A DNA stretch of 60,508 nt from Arthrobacter sp. APC 3897 (GCF_030407495.1 NZ_JASDDG010000032.1:1-60508); one strand, 5' to 3'; counted from the first letter of the stretch, positions 7,701 to 16,491 are shown. Numbers and translations: made by a program. The notes: generated by a model not told the origin, from the sequence alone.

Positions 7701-8666
7701 ATGCATCCTCACCCCGTCATCGCAGTCCTGGCCGGAACCGAACCCGTGGAAGGACTTTCCGCGCTTGAGCGGGAAGCCGAGGTCCGGGTCACGGACGCCG
7801 CGGGACTGCCCGGTGCCCTTGCCGGAGCAGACATCCTCTATCTCTGGGACTTCTTTGCCGACGGCGTGCGGGAAGCATGGCCGGCCGCCGGATCGCTGCA
7901 ATGGATCCATGTTCCCGCCGCCGGTGTGGAGAAACTGCTGTTCCCCGGGCTCGTGGCCTCCGACGTTCTGCTCACCAACGCGAGGGGACTCTTTGACCGG
8001 CCCATGGCCGAACACATCCTCGGTGCGATCCTGTACTTCGCGAAGGACTTCGGCCGGGCCGCGGCACAGCAGCAGCGCCGGCAATGGAGCAGATACGCCA
8101 CCACCGACCTGGCCGGCGCCTCGGTGCTGGTGGCCGGCACAGGAAGCATTGGGCGCAGCACCGCGCGCCTGCTCACCGCCGTCGGGATGCAGGTACAGGG
8201 GCTTGGACGCACCGCCCGCAGCGGTGATGAGGACTTCGGAACCATCCATGCCAGCGCCGACTTCGCCGCCGTCGCCGGGACTTTTGACTATGTGGTCCTG
8301 GCCGCGCCGCTGACACCGGCAACCCGGGGAATGCTGAGCCGTGCGGTGCTGGCGGCGATGAAGCCGACGGCGGTTGTGGTGAACGTGGGCCGGGGCGCCC
8401 TCGCGGACGAGGCAGCGCTGGAAAGTGCGCTGCGCAGCGGGACCCTGGCCGGAGCTGCGCTGGATGTCTTTGAGACTGAACCACTGCCCGGGACCAGCGG
8501 ACTGTGGGAGCTGGAGAACGTGCTGGTCACGCCGCACCTTTCCGGAGACGCACGAAAGCAGCTGCCGGCGCTGGCCGAGCAGTTTGCGTCCAACCTTGCC
8601 GCCTGGAAGGCCGGCCGGCCGCTGATGAATGTGGTGGATAAGGAACTGGGGTTCGTCGTGTCCTGA
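7701..8666 (+). CDS. D-2-hydroxyacid dehydrogenase, NAD(P)-binding
   Basis: A 321-residue protein of the D-isomer-specific 2-hydroxyacid dehydrogenase family, the usual length. The NAD-binding loop is GTGSIG (146-151) preceded by a SVLVA strand. Catalytic motifs follow: VGRGALADE, LDVFETEPLP and the C-terminal histidine of VTPHLSGD. Such enzymes reduce 2-keto acids to D-2-hydroxyacids or the reverse; the short N-terminal domain resembles the GhrA/CtBP-like group acting on glyoxylate or hydroxypyruvate, but substrate cannot be read from sequence. It is a cytoplasmic enzyme and probably a single-gene unit: it has its own leaderless promoter and a 93-base gap to the alcohol dehydrogenase. Confidence 0.85.
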   Translation: MHPHPVIAVLAGTEPVEGLSALEREAEVRVTDAAGLPGALAGADILYLWDFFADGVREAWPAAGSLQWIHVPAAGVEKLLFPGLVASDVLLTNARGLFDRPMAEHILGAILYFAKDFGRAAAQQQRRQWSRYATTDLAGASVLVAGTGSIGRSTARLLTAVGMQVQGLGRTARSGDEDFGTIHASADFAAVAGTFDYVVLAAPLTPATRGMLSRAVLAAMKPTAVVVNVGRGALADEAALESALRSGTLAGAALDVFETEPLPGTSGLWELENVLVTPHLSGDARKQLPALAEQFASNLAAWKAGRPLMNVVDKELGFVVS

Positions 8667-8759
8667 CCGGGTGCGCCGGCACCGTTGACCCGCGCACAGG
8701 CCCCGGATAAGACTGGGGGTTCGAGTGCCGACGGAATTCAATGGAGAAGGAAGTGCTGC

Positions 8760-9797
8760 GTGAGAGCTGTCCGGGTACACCGCTACGGCGAGGATCCACA
8801 CATCGACGAGGTGCCGGAGCCGAAGGTCACCGGCCCGTGGGACGTGATTGTGGACGTTGGAGCGGCAGGGCTGTGCCGCACTGACCTGCACGTCATCGAG
8901 GGGCAGTGGGACGCAATCCAGCATCCGCAGCTGCCCTACATCCTGGGCCATGAGAACGCCGGCTGGGTGCGGGAAGTGGGTTCCGCCGTCTCCAACGTGG
9001 TGCCCGGGGATACCGTCATCATGCATCCGCTGGTGACCTGCGGACTGTGCTCCGCGTGCCGGGAGGGCCAGGACTCGCACTGCGGGAACGCCTTGTTCCC
9101 GGGTCTGAACACCGACGGCGGCATGGCCGAGCAGCTCAAAACCAATGCCCGCGCCGTGGTGAAGCTGGATCCCGCGCTGCAGCCGGCGGACATTGCGGCA
9201 CTGGCCGACGCCGGCCTGACCGCCTACCACGCGGTCCGCAAGGCAGCACCGCTGCTGTATCCCGGCACCCAGGCCGTGGTGATCGGCGCCGGCGGCCTGG
9301 GACACATTGGGGTGCAGTCACTGACCGCCCTCACCTCCGCACGCATCACCGTGATTGACACCTCCGAGGCAGCCCTGGAACTTGCCTCGGCGCTGGGCGC
9401 GGACACGGTGCTGCGCAGCCCGGACACCGCCGCCGTACTGGAAGCCACCGACGGCGGAGCCCACGTGGTGTTCGACTTCGTGGGGGAGCACGGCACAGAG
9501 TCCCAGGGCCCGGACATGCTCCGCAACCGGGGCAGCTACTACTCCATCGGGTACGGCGGCGAAGTCCGGATTCCCACCATTGAGCTGATCTCGCGGGAAA
9601 TCTCCGTAGTGGGGAACCTGGTGGGCACCTATCAGGACCTCGTGGAACTGATGACGCTCACAGCCCAGGGCGACATCACCCTGCACACCACCGCCTACGA
9701 CCTCGAGGACGCCGTCCAGGCCATGCATGACCTCGACGCCGGCAAACTGACCGGCCGCGGCATCCTCATCCCGCCAGCAGGAGGAAGAAGCTCATGA
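8760..9797 (+). CDS. Zinc-dependent alcohol dehydrogenase (MDR family)
   Basis: 345 residues from GTG 8760; AGAAGGAAG just upstream fixes this start. A longer frame from 8685 adds a non-conserved N-terminus. Catalytic zinc ligands are Cys39 (GLCRTD) and His64-Glu65 (GHENAG); structural zinc ligands are Cys94, Cys97, Cys100 and Cys108 in CGLCSACREGQDSHC. The NAD-binding motif is GAGGLG (176-181). It should oxidise an alcohol to an aldehyde or ketone with NAD in the cytoplasm. Its last codons overlap the next gene by four bases (ATGA), and that gene overlaps the GMC oxidoreductase the same way. The three therefore form a translationally coupled operon, probably for one alcohol or polyol pathway. 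Confidence 0.88.
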   Translation: MRAVRVHRYGEDPHIDEVPEPKVTGPWDVIVDVGAAGLCRTDLHVIEGQWDAIQHPQLPYILGHENAGWVREVGSAVSNVVPGDTVIMHPLVTCGLCSACREGQDSHCGNALFPGLNTDGGMAEQLKTNARAVVKLDPALQPADIAALADAGLTAYHAVRKAAPLLYPGTQAVVIGAGGLGHIGVQSLTALTSARITVIDTSEAALELASALGADTVLRSPDTAAVLEATDGGAHVVFDFVGEHGTESQGPDMLRNRGSYYSIGYGGEVRIPTIELISREISVVGNLVGTYQDLVELMTLTAQGDITLHTTAYDLEDAVQAMHDLDAGKLTGRGILIPPAGGRSS

Positions 9798-10429
9798 CGT
9801 ACCCCGCCAAATACCCCACGCTCAACGAAACCACGCTCACCCCCGAAGCCCGGGCGATCCTCAAACGCATCATCAAAACAGCCTTTCCGCATCCGGACTT
9901 CCCCGATGAGGCCTATGAGCGGATGACCAGCCGGATTGTCACCGAAGCGGACGCATCCACCTGGTTCCGGGTGGTCCTGACCCAGGGACTCATTGCCCTC
10001 GGCGCCCAGTCGGAGGAACCCTTCCTGGAATTGTCGGACGAGCGCGCCCTCGCCGTGCTGCGCCGGGTTGCCGACCTCGAATTCTTCGGCTTCATCCGCC
10101 GCACCACGGTACTGAACCTCTATGACGATCCGCAGGTCTGGGAAGTGCTCGGCTACGAGGGGCCGTCCTTTGACCAGGGCGGATACCTGCACCGCGGCTT
10201 CGATGACCTGGACTGGCTGCCCATGCCGCGGATTGAAGCGTTCGAAGGATCCGTTCCGGAGACCGGGCCGCTGCCGTATCCGGTGCTGCAGCCGGGCCAG
10301 GCGGGCCGGCCCCGCCAGCCCCAAACAGACGCCGCGGCAGGACCGGCCGCAGCCCGGGCCGCGGGGCCGGCCCCGGAATCGGGCACCGGAGCCCAGGCAT
10401 CCCGGCAGCGCGGAGGAGGAAGCAAATGA
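9794..10429 (+). CDS. Gluconate 2-dehydrogenase subunit 3-like protein
   Basis: A 211-residue protein resembling the small subunit (subunit 3 family) that accompanies GMC-type flavoprotein dehydrogenases. The helical core runs from about residue 15 to 140 (LTPEARAILKRIIKTAFPHP, then VVLTQGLIALG). The C-terminal ~50 residues are Pro/Ala/Gln-rich and look disordered. No Tat or Sec signal is visible, unlike many family members, so the complex is probably cytoplasmic or rides on an unseen partner. It overlaps the genes on both sides by four bases, which ties it to the GMC protein as its small subunit. The family call rests on local similarity and context. Confidence 0.75.
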   Translation: MTYPAKYPTLNETTLTPEARAILKRIIKTAFPHPDFPDEAYERMTSRIVTEADASTWFRVVLTQGLIALGAQSEEPFLELSDERALAVLRRVADLEFFGFIRRTTVLNLYDDPQVWEVLGYEGPSFDQGGYLHRGFDDLDWLPMPRIEAFEGSVPETGPLPYPVLQPGQAGRPRQPQTDAAAGPAAARAAGPAPESGTGAQASRQRGGGSK

Positions 10430-12051
10430 GCGGGAGCATCAGCAGTTTCGTACCCACGGGAACCCCGGATCCGCTGGCGGAGTCGGCGCGCTTTGAGCTC
10501 GACGACGAATCCGTCGTCGTCGTGATTGGATCCGGTGCCGGCGGCGGCACACTGGCCCATGAGCTGGTGCAAAAGGGCGTGAAGGTGGTGCTGCTCGAAG
10601 CCGGGCCGTTCCTCACCAACTCGGACTACGTCAACAACGAGTGGGAAGCATTCAACCAGATGGCCTGGCTGGACCCCCGCACCACCTCGGGGACCTGGCG
10701 CATTGCCCGCGACTTCCCGAACCTGCCCGCCTGGATCGTCAAGGCCGTGGGCGGCACCACCACGCACTGGTCCGGCGCTACACCGCGGTTCAAGGCCCAC
10801 GAGTTCACCGCCCGCACCACGTACGGACGGATTGAGGGCGCCAACCTGCTGGACTGGCCGCTCACCCTGGAAGACCTCGCGCCTTACTATGACGTTGCCG
10901 AACGGAAGATGGGCTCCACCCACGTCCACGGCAGGCCCCCGCTGCCGGCGAACAACAATTACAAGGTGTTCGCCAACGGCGCCGAGAAACTTGGGTACCG
11001 GAACTTCGCCACCGGCCCCTACGCCACCAACGCCGAACCCTATGACGGGCGGCCCGCCTCGGTGCAGGACGGCTTCAACTTCCAGGGCGACAAATCCGGT
11101 GCCAAATGGTCCACCCTGGTCTCGGAGATCCCCAAGTCCCTGAAGACCGGCCGGCTGGACCTGCGCCCGGACAGCCAGGCAGTGCAGATCACGTCCACCC
11201 CCGAGGGCCGGGTGGACGGAGTGGTGTACGCCGACGGCGACGGGCAGCTGCACCATCAAAAGGCACGGGTGGTGGCGGTGGCGGGCAACGCGATCGAGAC
11301 GCCGCGGCTGCTGCTGCTCTCGGGATCGCCGCTGTTCCCTGACGGGCTGGCCAATTCCTCCGGCCAGGTGGGGCGCAACTACATGCGCCACACCACCGGT
11401 TCGGTGTACGCCCAGTTCGAAGCGCCGGTGCACATGTACCGCGGGGAAACCATGGCCGGCCTGATCGCGGACGAGTCCCGGCATGATCCTGACCGGGGAT
11501 TTGCCGGCGGCTACTACATGGAAACCATCTCGCTGGGGCCGGCGTTCCTGGCCTCCTTCGTGGACCCCGGGGCGTGGGGCCCGGGTTTCGCAGCTATTCT
11601 GGACGGCTACCGGCGTACCGCCGGGCTGTGGATTGTGGGGGAGGACATGCCGCAGGAATCCAACCGGATCACTCTGAACACCACGGTCACCGATCCGCTG
11701 GGACTCCCCGTGCCGAACGTGCACTTCGATGACCATCCGAACGACGCGGCCATGCGCGACCACGGGTTTGGGCAGGGCACAGCGCTGTACGAGGCGGTGG
11801 GGGCAACATCGGCGGTGCGGACGCCGCCGTATCCATCCACCCACAATCTGGGCACGGCGCGGATGAGCCTGCGCCCGGAGGACGGAGTGTGCAACGGATT
11901 CGGGCAGACGCATGACGTGCCGAACCTGTTCATTTCCGACGGCTCGCAGTTCACCACCGGTGCCGCTGCCAACCCCACGCTGACCATCGTGGCGCTGGCC
12001 ATCCGGCAGGCCGAATACCTGGCGGCGCAGATGGCGCTGGGCGAGATCTGA
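10426..12051 (+). CDS. GMC family FAD-dependent oxidoreductase (large subunit)
   Basis: A 541-residue glucose-methanol-choline oxidoreductase. The FAD-binding dinucleotide motif is IGSGAGGGTLAHEL (34-47), a GGTTTHW block follows at about 107-113, and the catalytic His lies in STHNLGTARMS (about His473). The C-terminal AANPTLTIVALAIR completes the FAD site. It resembles the sugar/polyol dehydrogenase branch that pairs with a subunit-3 protein rather than an oxidase. It should oxidise an alcohol group using FAD and pass electrons to a carrier; I see no cytochrome c subunit nearby. The four-base overlap with the small subunit supports a complex. It lacks a signal peptide. Confidence 0.85.
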   Translation: MSGSISSFVPTGTPDPLAESARFELDDESVVVVIGSGAGGGTLAHELVQKGVKVVLLEAGPFLTNSDYVNNEWEAFNQMAWLDPRTTSGTWRIARDFPNLPAWIVKAVGGTTTHWSGATPRFKAHEFTARTTYGRIEGANLLDWPLTLEDLAPYYDVAERKMGSTHVHGRPPLPANNNYKVFANGAEKLGYRNFATGPYATNAEPYDGRPASVQDGFNFQGDKSGAKWSTLVSEIPKSLKTGRLDLRPDSQAVQITSTPEGRVDGVVYADGDGQLHHQKARVVAVAGNAIETPRLLLLSGSPLFPDGLANSSGQVGRNYMRHTTGSVYAQFEAPVHMYRGETMAGLIADESRHDPDRGFAGGYYMETISLGPAFLASFVDPGAWGPGFAAILDGYRRTAGLWIVGEDMPQESNRITLNTTVTDPLGLPVPNVHFDDHPNDAAMRDHGFGQGTALYEAVGATSAVRTPPYPSTHNLGTARMSLRPEDGVCNGFGQTHDVPNLFISDGSQFTTGAAANPTLTIVALAIRQAEYLAAQMALGEI

Positions 12052-12108
12052 GGTGCCGGGATCAGTTCACCCGCAGCCGGCCGCCCCGGAAACGGACCTC
12101 AGATTGCC

Positions 12109-13233
12109 GTGCTCGGCGCCGGGATACTGGGGGTGAGCACAGCGGTGCAGCTGTTGCGCGGCGGCGCCTCCGTCACCATGGTGACTGAGGCGCATCCGGC
12201 CAGCGGAGCATCGGGGCGCTCGCTCTCATGGCTGAACTCCGGCGGCGTTTATCCGCCGGAGTATCACCGGCTGCGGCTGGCCGGCATGGACCGCTACCGG
12301 ACCCTGCTGGCACAGAACCCCGACCTTGACTGGCTCAGGTTCGACGGCGGCGTGTACTGGGACGGCGATGCGCCCGCGGACCGGTGCGAGGCACAGCGGG
12401 ACCGGGGGTACGACGCGCGGCTGGTGCCGGGGAGCAGCCTTGCCGGTGTGGTTCCGGGCCTGGATCCGGAAGCGCTGCCGTCCGAGGTGCTGTTCAACCC
12501 GGGCGAAGGATGGGTCAGCCTGCCGCATCTGATCCGGCACCTGCTGGGCGAATTTGCCCAGCGGGGCGGAACCCTGGTCACCGCTGCGGGGCCGGCCTCC
12601 GTGGCAGTGGAGTCAGGCACCGCCGTCGGACTCCGCAGCGAGGCAGGCGAACTCTATCCGGCGGACATGGTGCTGGTGGCCGCCGGTGCCGGCACGCCCG
12701 GCGTCCTGGAGGGACTGGGCGCGCAGCTGCAGGACGAATCAGATCTGGCCATGCTGGTGGTCACCGAACCCAAAGCGCATAACCTCAAAGCGGTGCTGAA
12801 CACTCCGCGGGTGTCGGTGCGGCCCCATCCCGGCTCCCGGCTTGCCATGGATTCCAGCTGGTATGTGGACCAGATCACGCCCAATGATGACGGCGGCTGG
12901 GCTGTGGATCCGCAGGTGGTCCTGGATCTGGTGGACGAAGCGTCAGCCCTTCTCACCGGTCATCCGCGGCTGGTGGCACAAAGCTGGCGGATCGGACTGA
13001 AACCGGTGCCCGGCGACGGGCGGCCGGTGATGGGCGAGCTGACCGGGCTGCCCGGATGCTATGTGGCGTTTACCCATTCCGGGGCGACGCTGGGGCTGAT
13101 CGCCGGTGAGCTGCTGGCCCGGGAAATCCTCAGCGGGCGGCGTCATCCGATGCTGGCTCCGTTCCGTCCGGAGCGGATGGCGGGCGACATTCCGGTGCAG
13201 GCCGGAAACCCCGGGAGTCTCATCGGGTTGTGA
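12109..13233 (+). CDS. DAO-family FAD-dependent oxidoreductase, start region probably frameshifted
   Basis: A D-amino-acid-oxidase-like flavoprotein (374 residues as annotated). The Rossmann motif is GAGILG with the acidic end of beta-2 in VTMVTE, and the C-terminal FAD motif is FTHSGATLGLIAGELLARE. Such enzymes oxidise amines, glycine derivatives or D-amino acids. In this frame the only usable start is GTG 12109, which removes the beginning of the first beta strand: the codons just upstream read QIA, exactly what the family needs. No ATG, GTG or TTG exists in this frame back to the stop of the GMC gene at 12051. A GTG at 12054 in another frame gives a plausible leader (PGSVHPQPAAPETDL) that would join QIAVLGAG if one base were inserted near 12100. 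A one-base deletion or sequence error is therefore likely. Confidence 0.75.
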   Translation: MLGAGILGVSTAVQLLRGGASVTMVTEAHPASGASGRSLSWLNSGGVYPPEYHRLRLAGMDRYRTLLAQNPDLDWLRFDGGVYWDGDAPADRCEAQRDRGYDARLVPGSSLAGVVPGLDPEALPSEVLFNPGEGWVSLPHLIRHLLGEFAQRGGTLVTAAGPASVAVESGTAVGLRSEAGELYPADMVLVAAGAGTPGVLEGLGAQLQDESDLAMLVVTEPKAHNLKAVLNTPRVSVRPHPGSRLAMDSSWYVDQITPNDDGGWAVDPQVVLDLVDEASALLTGHPRLVAQSWRIGLKPVPGDGRPVMGELTGLPGCYVAFTHSGATLGLIAGELLAREILSGRRHPMLAPFRPERMAGDIPVQAGNPGSLIGL

Positions 13234-13301
13234 ACGGCTTGCAGGTCCGTGCCTGGACCTCGGGGCCTGCGCCGGGTCCCGGTTCAGCGTGCGCGGTGGG
13301 T

Positions 13302-13307
13302 TAGGCT
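13302..13307 (+). promoter_or_regulatory. -10 box of a leaderless transcript (TAGGCT-N6-ATG)
   Basis: TAGGCT ends six bases before the ATG at 13314 and no Shine-Dalgarno is present. This is the spacing expected when transcription starts at the initiation codon. No clear -35 is visible. Confidence 0.45.
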
Positions 13308-13313
13308 CCTCGC

Positions 13314-13814
13314 ATGGGGAATCATCAGCGCACGCCGGAAGAGGAATACCGCCACTACGCACGTCCCGAGCCGGGCCGTGCCGGGGACTCGGTGGAAGTG
13401 ATCGACGACGGGCGCGGACGGCAGAGTTCCGCTGCGCAACCGTCCGGGCTGCCTGACCCGGCTCCCGGAACTCCGGACCCGGCCGGCTCGGCAGACGGCC
13501 GTGTTCCGGCATCAGCGCCGTCGGAGGTTCCGGTGCCTGCGCCGCACCGCCGAAACGTGAGCCTGTGGGCAGCCTGGGTGCTGGTGGCCCTGATGCTGGC
13601 GGTGGGGCTGGGATGGCTCTTTGGATTCATCGCTTCACCCTGGGATACGTACCAGGCGTCCACGATGCCTGAGTCCTCCCGGTCGTGGGCGGAGCTGCGG
13701 CTGAACATGTACGCGCTGGGCCCGCAACTGACCGCCGCCGGACTGCTGGGAGCCGTCATCCTGCTGGCCGTGCAGGCCAGTCTTCACCAGCGCCGGGGTG
13801 CGCGGACGGACTGA
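13314..13814 (+). CDS. Membrane protein of unknown function, two transmembrane segments
   Basis: A 166-residue protein. The first ~80 residues are polar and Pro/Ser/Arg-rich (disordered). Two membrane helices follow: about 83-105 (SLWAAWVLVALMLAVGLGWL) and about 138-158 (QLTAAGLLGAVILLAVQASL). I recognise no family. Its last 59 bases overlap the 3' end of the convergent AraC-type gene, which is long for an overlap but possible between C-terminal tails. It is probably a leaderless mRNA. Confidence 0.65.
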   Translation: MGNHQRTPEEEYRHYARPEPGRAGDSVEVIDDGRGRQSSAAQPSGLPDPAPGTPDPAGSADGRVPASAPSEVPVPAPHRRNVSLWAAWVLVALMLAVGLGWLFGFIASPWDTYQASTMPESSRSWAELRLNMYALGPQLTAAGLLGAVILLAVQASLHQRRGARTD

Positions 13815-14688
13815 TGACCTGTCCGCCGTTTTCCAGCGGGTCAGCCAGAGCGGCGAACTCTCCGGGAGTCCACCCGGTGGCGCGCCGGAAGTCACGGGAA
13901 AAGTGGGCCTGGTCCGCGTACCCGAGCCCGGCCGCAATTCCGCTGAGGGAGCCACGTCCGAACCGCAGCTGCTGCCCGGCGTCCTGCAGCCGCCGCTGGC
14001 GGATCAGCCACTGCGGCGTGACGCCCAGGAACCGGCCGCACAGCCGCTGCAGGGTCCGTTCATTCAGGCCGAAGGCGTCACGGAGGGAAGCAACACTGGC
14101 AATTTCCGGGTCTTCTTCCACCCGTGCCGCCACCCGGTCGGCCAGGACGGCCTCATGAGCGGCGGGGCCAAGCAGTGAAAATCGGTCTTCCATCAGCCGC
14201 GCCAGCGTTCCGTGCACCCCGGGGGAGGCGGGCCGCCCGTGCATGAGCTCACGGACCCGGGGCACCAGGTCAGCCAAAAACGGGACGCCGTCCAGATCCA
14301 GGTGGCGGTTTGTCAGCGCTGACACGTCACCGCCGAGCAGCGTGCGCCCGGCCGCGGGCCTGAGCATGACCCCGAAGGTCCACCCGCTGCCCGCCAGAGT
14401 GACGCTGGCCGCCGTGGTCCGGGGGCCGATCAGACGCGCGTAGTCCGCAGAGATGCTCAGCAGGCACAGCGGATACGTGAGGATCCGTTGTTCACGGGTT
14501 TCGCCGCCGGGAACGTCCCACACCGGAATCCAGAAGACGCGCAGCCACTGCCCTGCCGGCTGTGCCGGCTCGCAGCGGTAAATGGTGAACGAGCGGTCGC
14601 CCGCGTCTCGCAGGTGACCTCTGCTGATTTCAGTCCCGCCGCCGTCGTCGAACATCGCTACACCCCGGTTGCTGTCGGATTTGTTCAA
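13756..14688 (-). CDS. AraC-family transcriptional regulator
   Basis: A 310-residue protein with a C-terminal AraC-type double helix-turn-helix (ASLRDAFGLNERTLQRLC, then GYADQAHFSRDFRRATGWTP at about 260-285). The N-terminal ~180 residues form an effector-type domain of the kind seen in actinobacterial AraC regulators. The start is uncertain: TTG 14688 gives the full frame, while ATG 14655 (MFDDGGG) is a good alternative. A possible -10 (TAGGTT, complement of 14722-14727) lies upstream. It is divergent from the DinB-like gene, so it may control that gene, itself, or both. DNA binding is clear from the HTH; the effector is unknown. Confidence 0.85.
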   Translation of the reverse strand: MNKSDSNRGVAMFDDGGGTEISRGHLRDAGDRSFTIYRCEPAQPAGQWLRVFWIPVWDVPGGETREQRILTYPLCLLSISADYARLIGPRTTAASVTLAGSGWTFGVMLRPAAGRTLLGGDVSALTNRHLDLDGVPFLADLVPRVRELMHGRPASPGVHGTLARLMEDRFSLLGPAAHEAVLADRVAARVEEDPEIASVASLRDAFGLNERTLQRLCGRFLGVTPQWLIRQRRLQDAGQQLRFGRGSLSGIAAGLGYADQAHFSRDFRRATGWTPGEFAALADPLENGGQVISPSAHPGAGEDWPARPAG

Positions 14689-14757
14689 GACACCCCTGGG
14701 GGCGCCGCGTACGTTGAGGAAAACCTAGCCCAATCGGAGCGCACCTTGGAGGGAATC

Positions 14758-15294
14758 ATGGAAACAGCGTTGCAAACGTGGCGAAGCCGGGCGGATGTCT
14801 TCAGCTCGGTCACTGCCCGGACAGCCGACTGGAACGCGGCCACACCGTGTGGGGCCTGGACCGCCCGCGACATCGTGGACCATGTGGTCTCCACACAGCG
14901 GGAATTCCTGGCCCAGCACGGCCTTGCCGCCCAGCCGCCCGACGACGGCGGTCCCGGACAGATCTGGCGCAGCCACGAACGTTTGGTGTCCGGGCTGCTG
15001 GCCGATCCGGCCGTTGCCGGGAGGCAGTTTGATGGCTATTTCGGTCCCGCGACCGTCGGCGGCTGGCTTGCCGGTTTCTACGGCGTCGATCTCATTGTGC
15101 ACCGCTGGGATCTGGCTGTGTCCCAGGGGCTGGACGCCGGGCTCACCGAAGCGGATCTGGCCGCCGTTGATGCCGCGATGGATATGTTCGGTGAGCTGGC
15201 CTACGCGCCGGGGCTCTTCGGCGCACCGGTTCCGGTGCCGGAAGGAGCCGGCCGGTGCAGCCTGGTTCTCGCCCGGACCGGGCGGAAGGCCTGA
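14758..15294 (+). CDS. DinB-like / mycothiol-dependent maleylpyruvate isomerase N-terminal family protein (TIGR03086-like)
   Basis: 178 residues from ATG 14758, chosen for the adjacent GGAGGGAATC site. The helical-bundle pattern fits the DinB/MDMPI family: TPCGAWTARDIVDHVVSTQ near residues 35-55 carries the typical metal-ligand His, and further histidines occur later (IVHRWDLA). Family members include mycothiol-dependent enzymes of actinobacteria, but most TIGR03086-type proteins have no known reaction. It is divergent from the AraC regulator. Its TGA stop abuts the stop of the ROK gene with zero bases between (TGATCA). Confidence 0.75.
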   Translation: METALQTWRSRADVFSSVTARTADWNAATPCGAWTARDIVDHVVSTQREFLAQHGLAAQPPDDGGPGQIWRSHERLVSGLLADPAVAGRQFDGYFGPATVGGWLAGFYGVDLIVHRWDLAVSQGLDAGLTEADLAAVDAAMDMFGELAYAPGLFGAPVPVPEGAGRCSLVLARTGRKA

Positions 15295-16491
15295 TCAGCT
15301 CCGCGCAGTGCAGGCGTCTAAGGCCACCGATGCCGGATCGGCCAGCAGCCCGGCAAACACCAGTTCGGCGGCGCCCACCAGCAGCAGATCGGTGCCCAGG
15401 GCGGCGCGGCGGATGGACACTCTGCTGCCCAGGCCGCCGATGGCGCCGGCGGCCACCCCGGCTTCCAGCCGGTCCGGGACAAAGGAGTGCAGGACGCCCA
15501 GGAAGCCGCCCAGCACGATGGTGCCCGGATTGAAGATGTTCACGAAGTTGGCCAGGGCCTCCGCGAGCAGGTCCAGCTGCCGGTGGGTTTCGGCGATCAG
15601 CGCGGGGGAGCTGTCCCGCGTCATGGCGTCCTCGAGCTGGTCCTCGTCGGCATGCTCCAGGTCCAGGACGGCCAGCAACCGGCCCAGGCTGACTTCCGTT
15701 TCGAGGCATCCGCGGCGGCCGCAGTGGCAGGGGGTGCCGCCGGGCGTCACCACAGTGTGGCCGAGTTCCCCGGCGAAGCCCGCAGCGCCGCGGAGCGGAA
15801 CCCCGCCCACCATCGCGCCGCCGCCGATGCCGCTGGCACTGCCGTTGAGATAGACGACGTCGGATGCCCCCACCGCCGCGCCAAACAGGCTTTCTGCCAG
15901 GGAGCCCAGATTGGCGTCGTTGGCGGCGCGTGCCGGCAGCCCCAGTCCGGAGCCAAGGGCCTGCGCGAGCGGTTCGCCGGACCACTGCAGGTGCGGGGCG
16001 AGAAGAACGGAACCGTCAGTGCTGTTGACCAGTCCCGGCACGGCAGCACCTACGCCGACCACGCGGGTCATGCCCGCCAGCTCCGTCTGCATGCCCTCCA
16101 CCACTGCCTTGGAGATGTTGACGGTCTCCGCCACGGAAGGCCGGGAGCCGGCGTCGTACCGGACCCGCCGGTGGACCTTTCCGCCCAGGCCCACCACTCC
16201 CACGGTGACCGCATCGACGTCGGGATGCACGGCGATCGCTGCAACGCGGTCGTTCACATGAACCAGGGGGCTGGGGCGGCCCACCCGTTTGAGGGCAGGC
16301 GGGTCGGTCTCGTAAGCGAGTCCGAGCCCGCTGAGTTCCGCCACGAGCGCGCCCACCGTGGAACGGTTATAGCCGCACAGCCGGGTCAGATCGGCACGGG
16401 AAAGCGGTCCCCGGCGGTGCAGCAGGGTCAGAACGCGGGAGAGGTTCTGCGCGCGGATGCTCTCCGTGCCGGAGGGGGTGCCAGGGTGCAT
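15295..16491 (-). CDS. ROK-family xylose repressor (XylR-like)
   Basis: 398 residues from the ATG at 16491, preceded on the minus strand by AGGAG. The N-terminal winged helix-turn-helix (about 15-65, LSRADLTRLCGYNRSTVGAL) joins a ROK domain with a sugar-kinase-like fold. The zinc motif CHCGRRGCLE is intact, and the preceding GELGHTVV carries the conserved His. The residues GRPSPLVHV mark the junction typical of NagC/XylR-type repressors. It is divergent from xylA with a 232-base intergenic region, so the likely role is repression of xylAB in the absence of xylose. The family is certain; the effector is inferred from neighbours. Confidence 0.88.
   Translation of the reverse strand: MHPGTPSGTESIRAQNLSRVLTLLHRRGPLSRADLTRLCGYNRSTVGALVAELSGLGLAYETDPPALKRVGRPSPLVHVNDRVAAIAVHPDVDAVTVGVVGLGGKVHRRVRYDAGSRPSVAETVNISKAVVEGMQTELAGMTRVVGVGAAVPGLVNSTDGSVLLAPHLQWSGEPLAQALGSGLGLPARAANDANLGSLAESLFGAAVGASDVVYLNGSASGIGGGAMVGGVPLRGAAGFAGELGHTVVTPGGTPCHCGRRGCLETEVSLGRLLAVLDLEHADEDQLEDAMTRDSSPALIAETHRQLDLLAEALANFVNIFNPGTIVLGGFLGVLHSFVPDRLEAGVAAGAIGGLGSRVSIRRAALGTDLLLVGAAELVFAGLLADPASVALDACTARS

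Noticed and set aside
7491-9305. Open frame of about 600 codons on the minus strand, and similar long minus-strand frames at 10153-11913 and 16739-17989
   Set aside because: They lie antisense to well-recognised enzymes, have His/Gly/Arg-rich low-quality translations and no ribosome binding sites. Such frames are expected opposite GC-rich genes.
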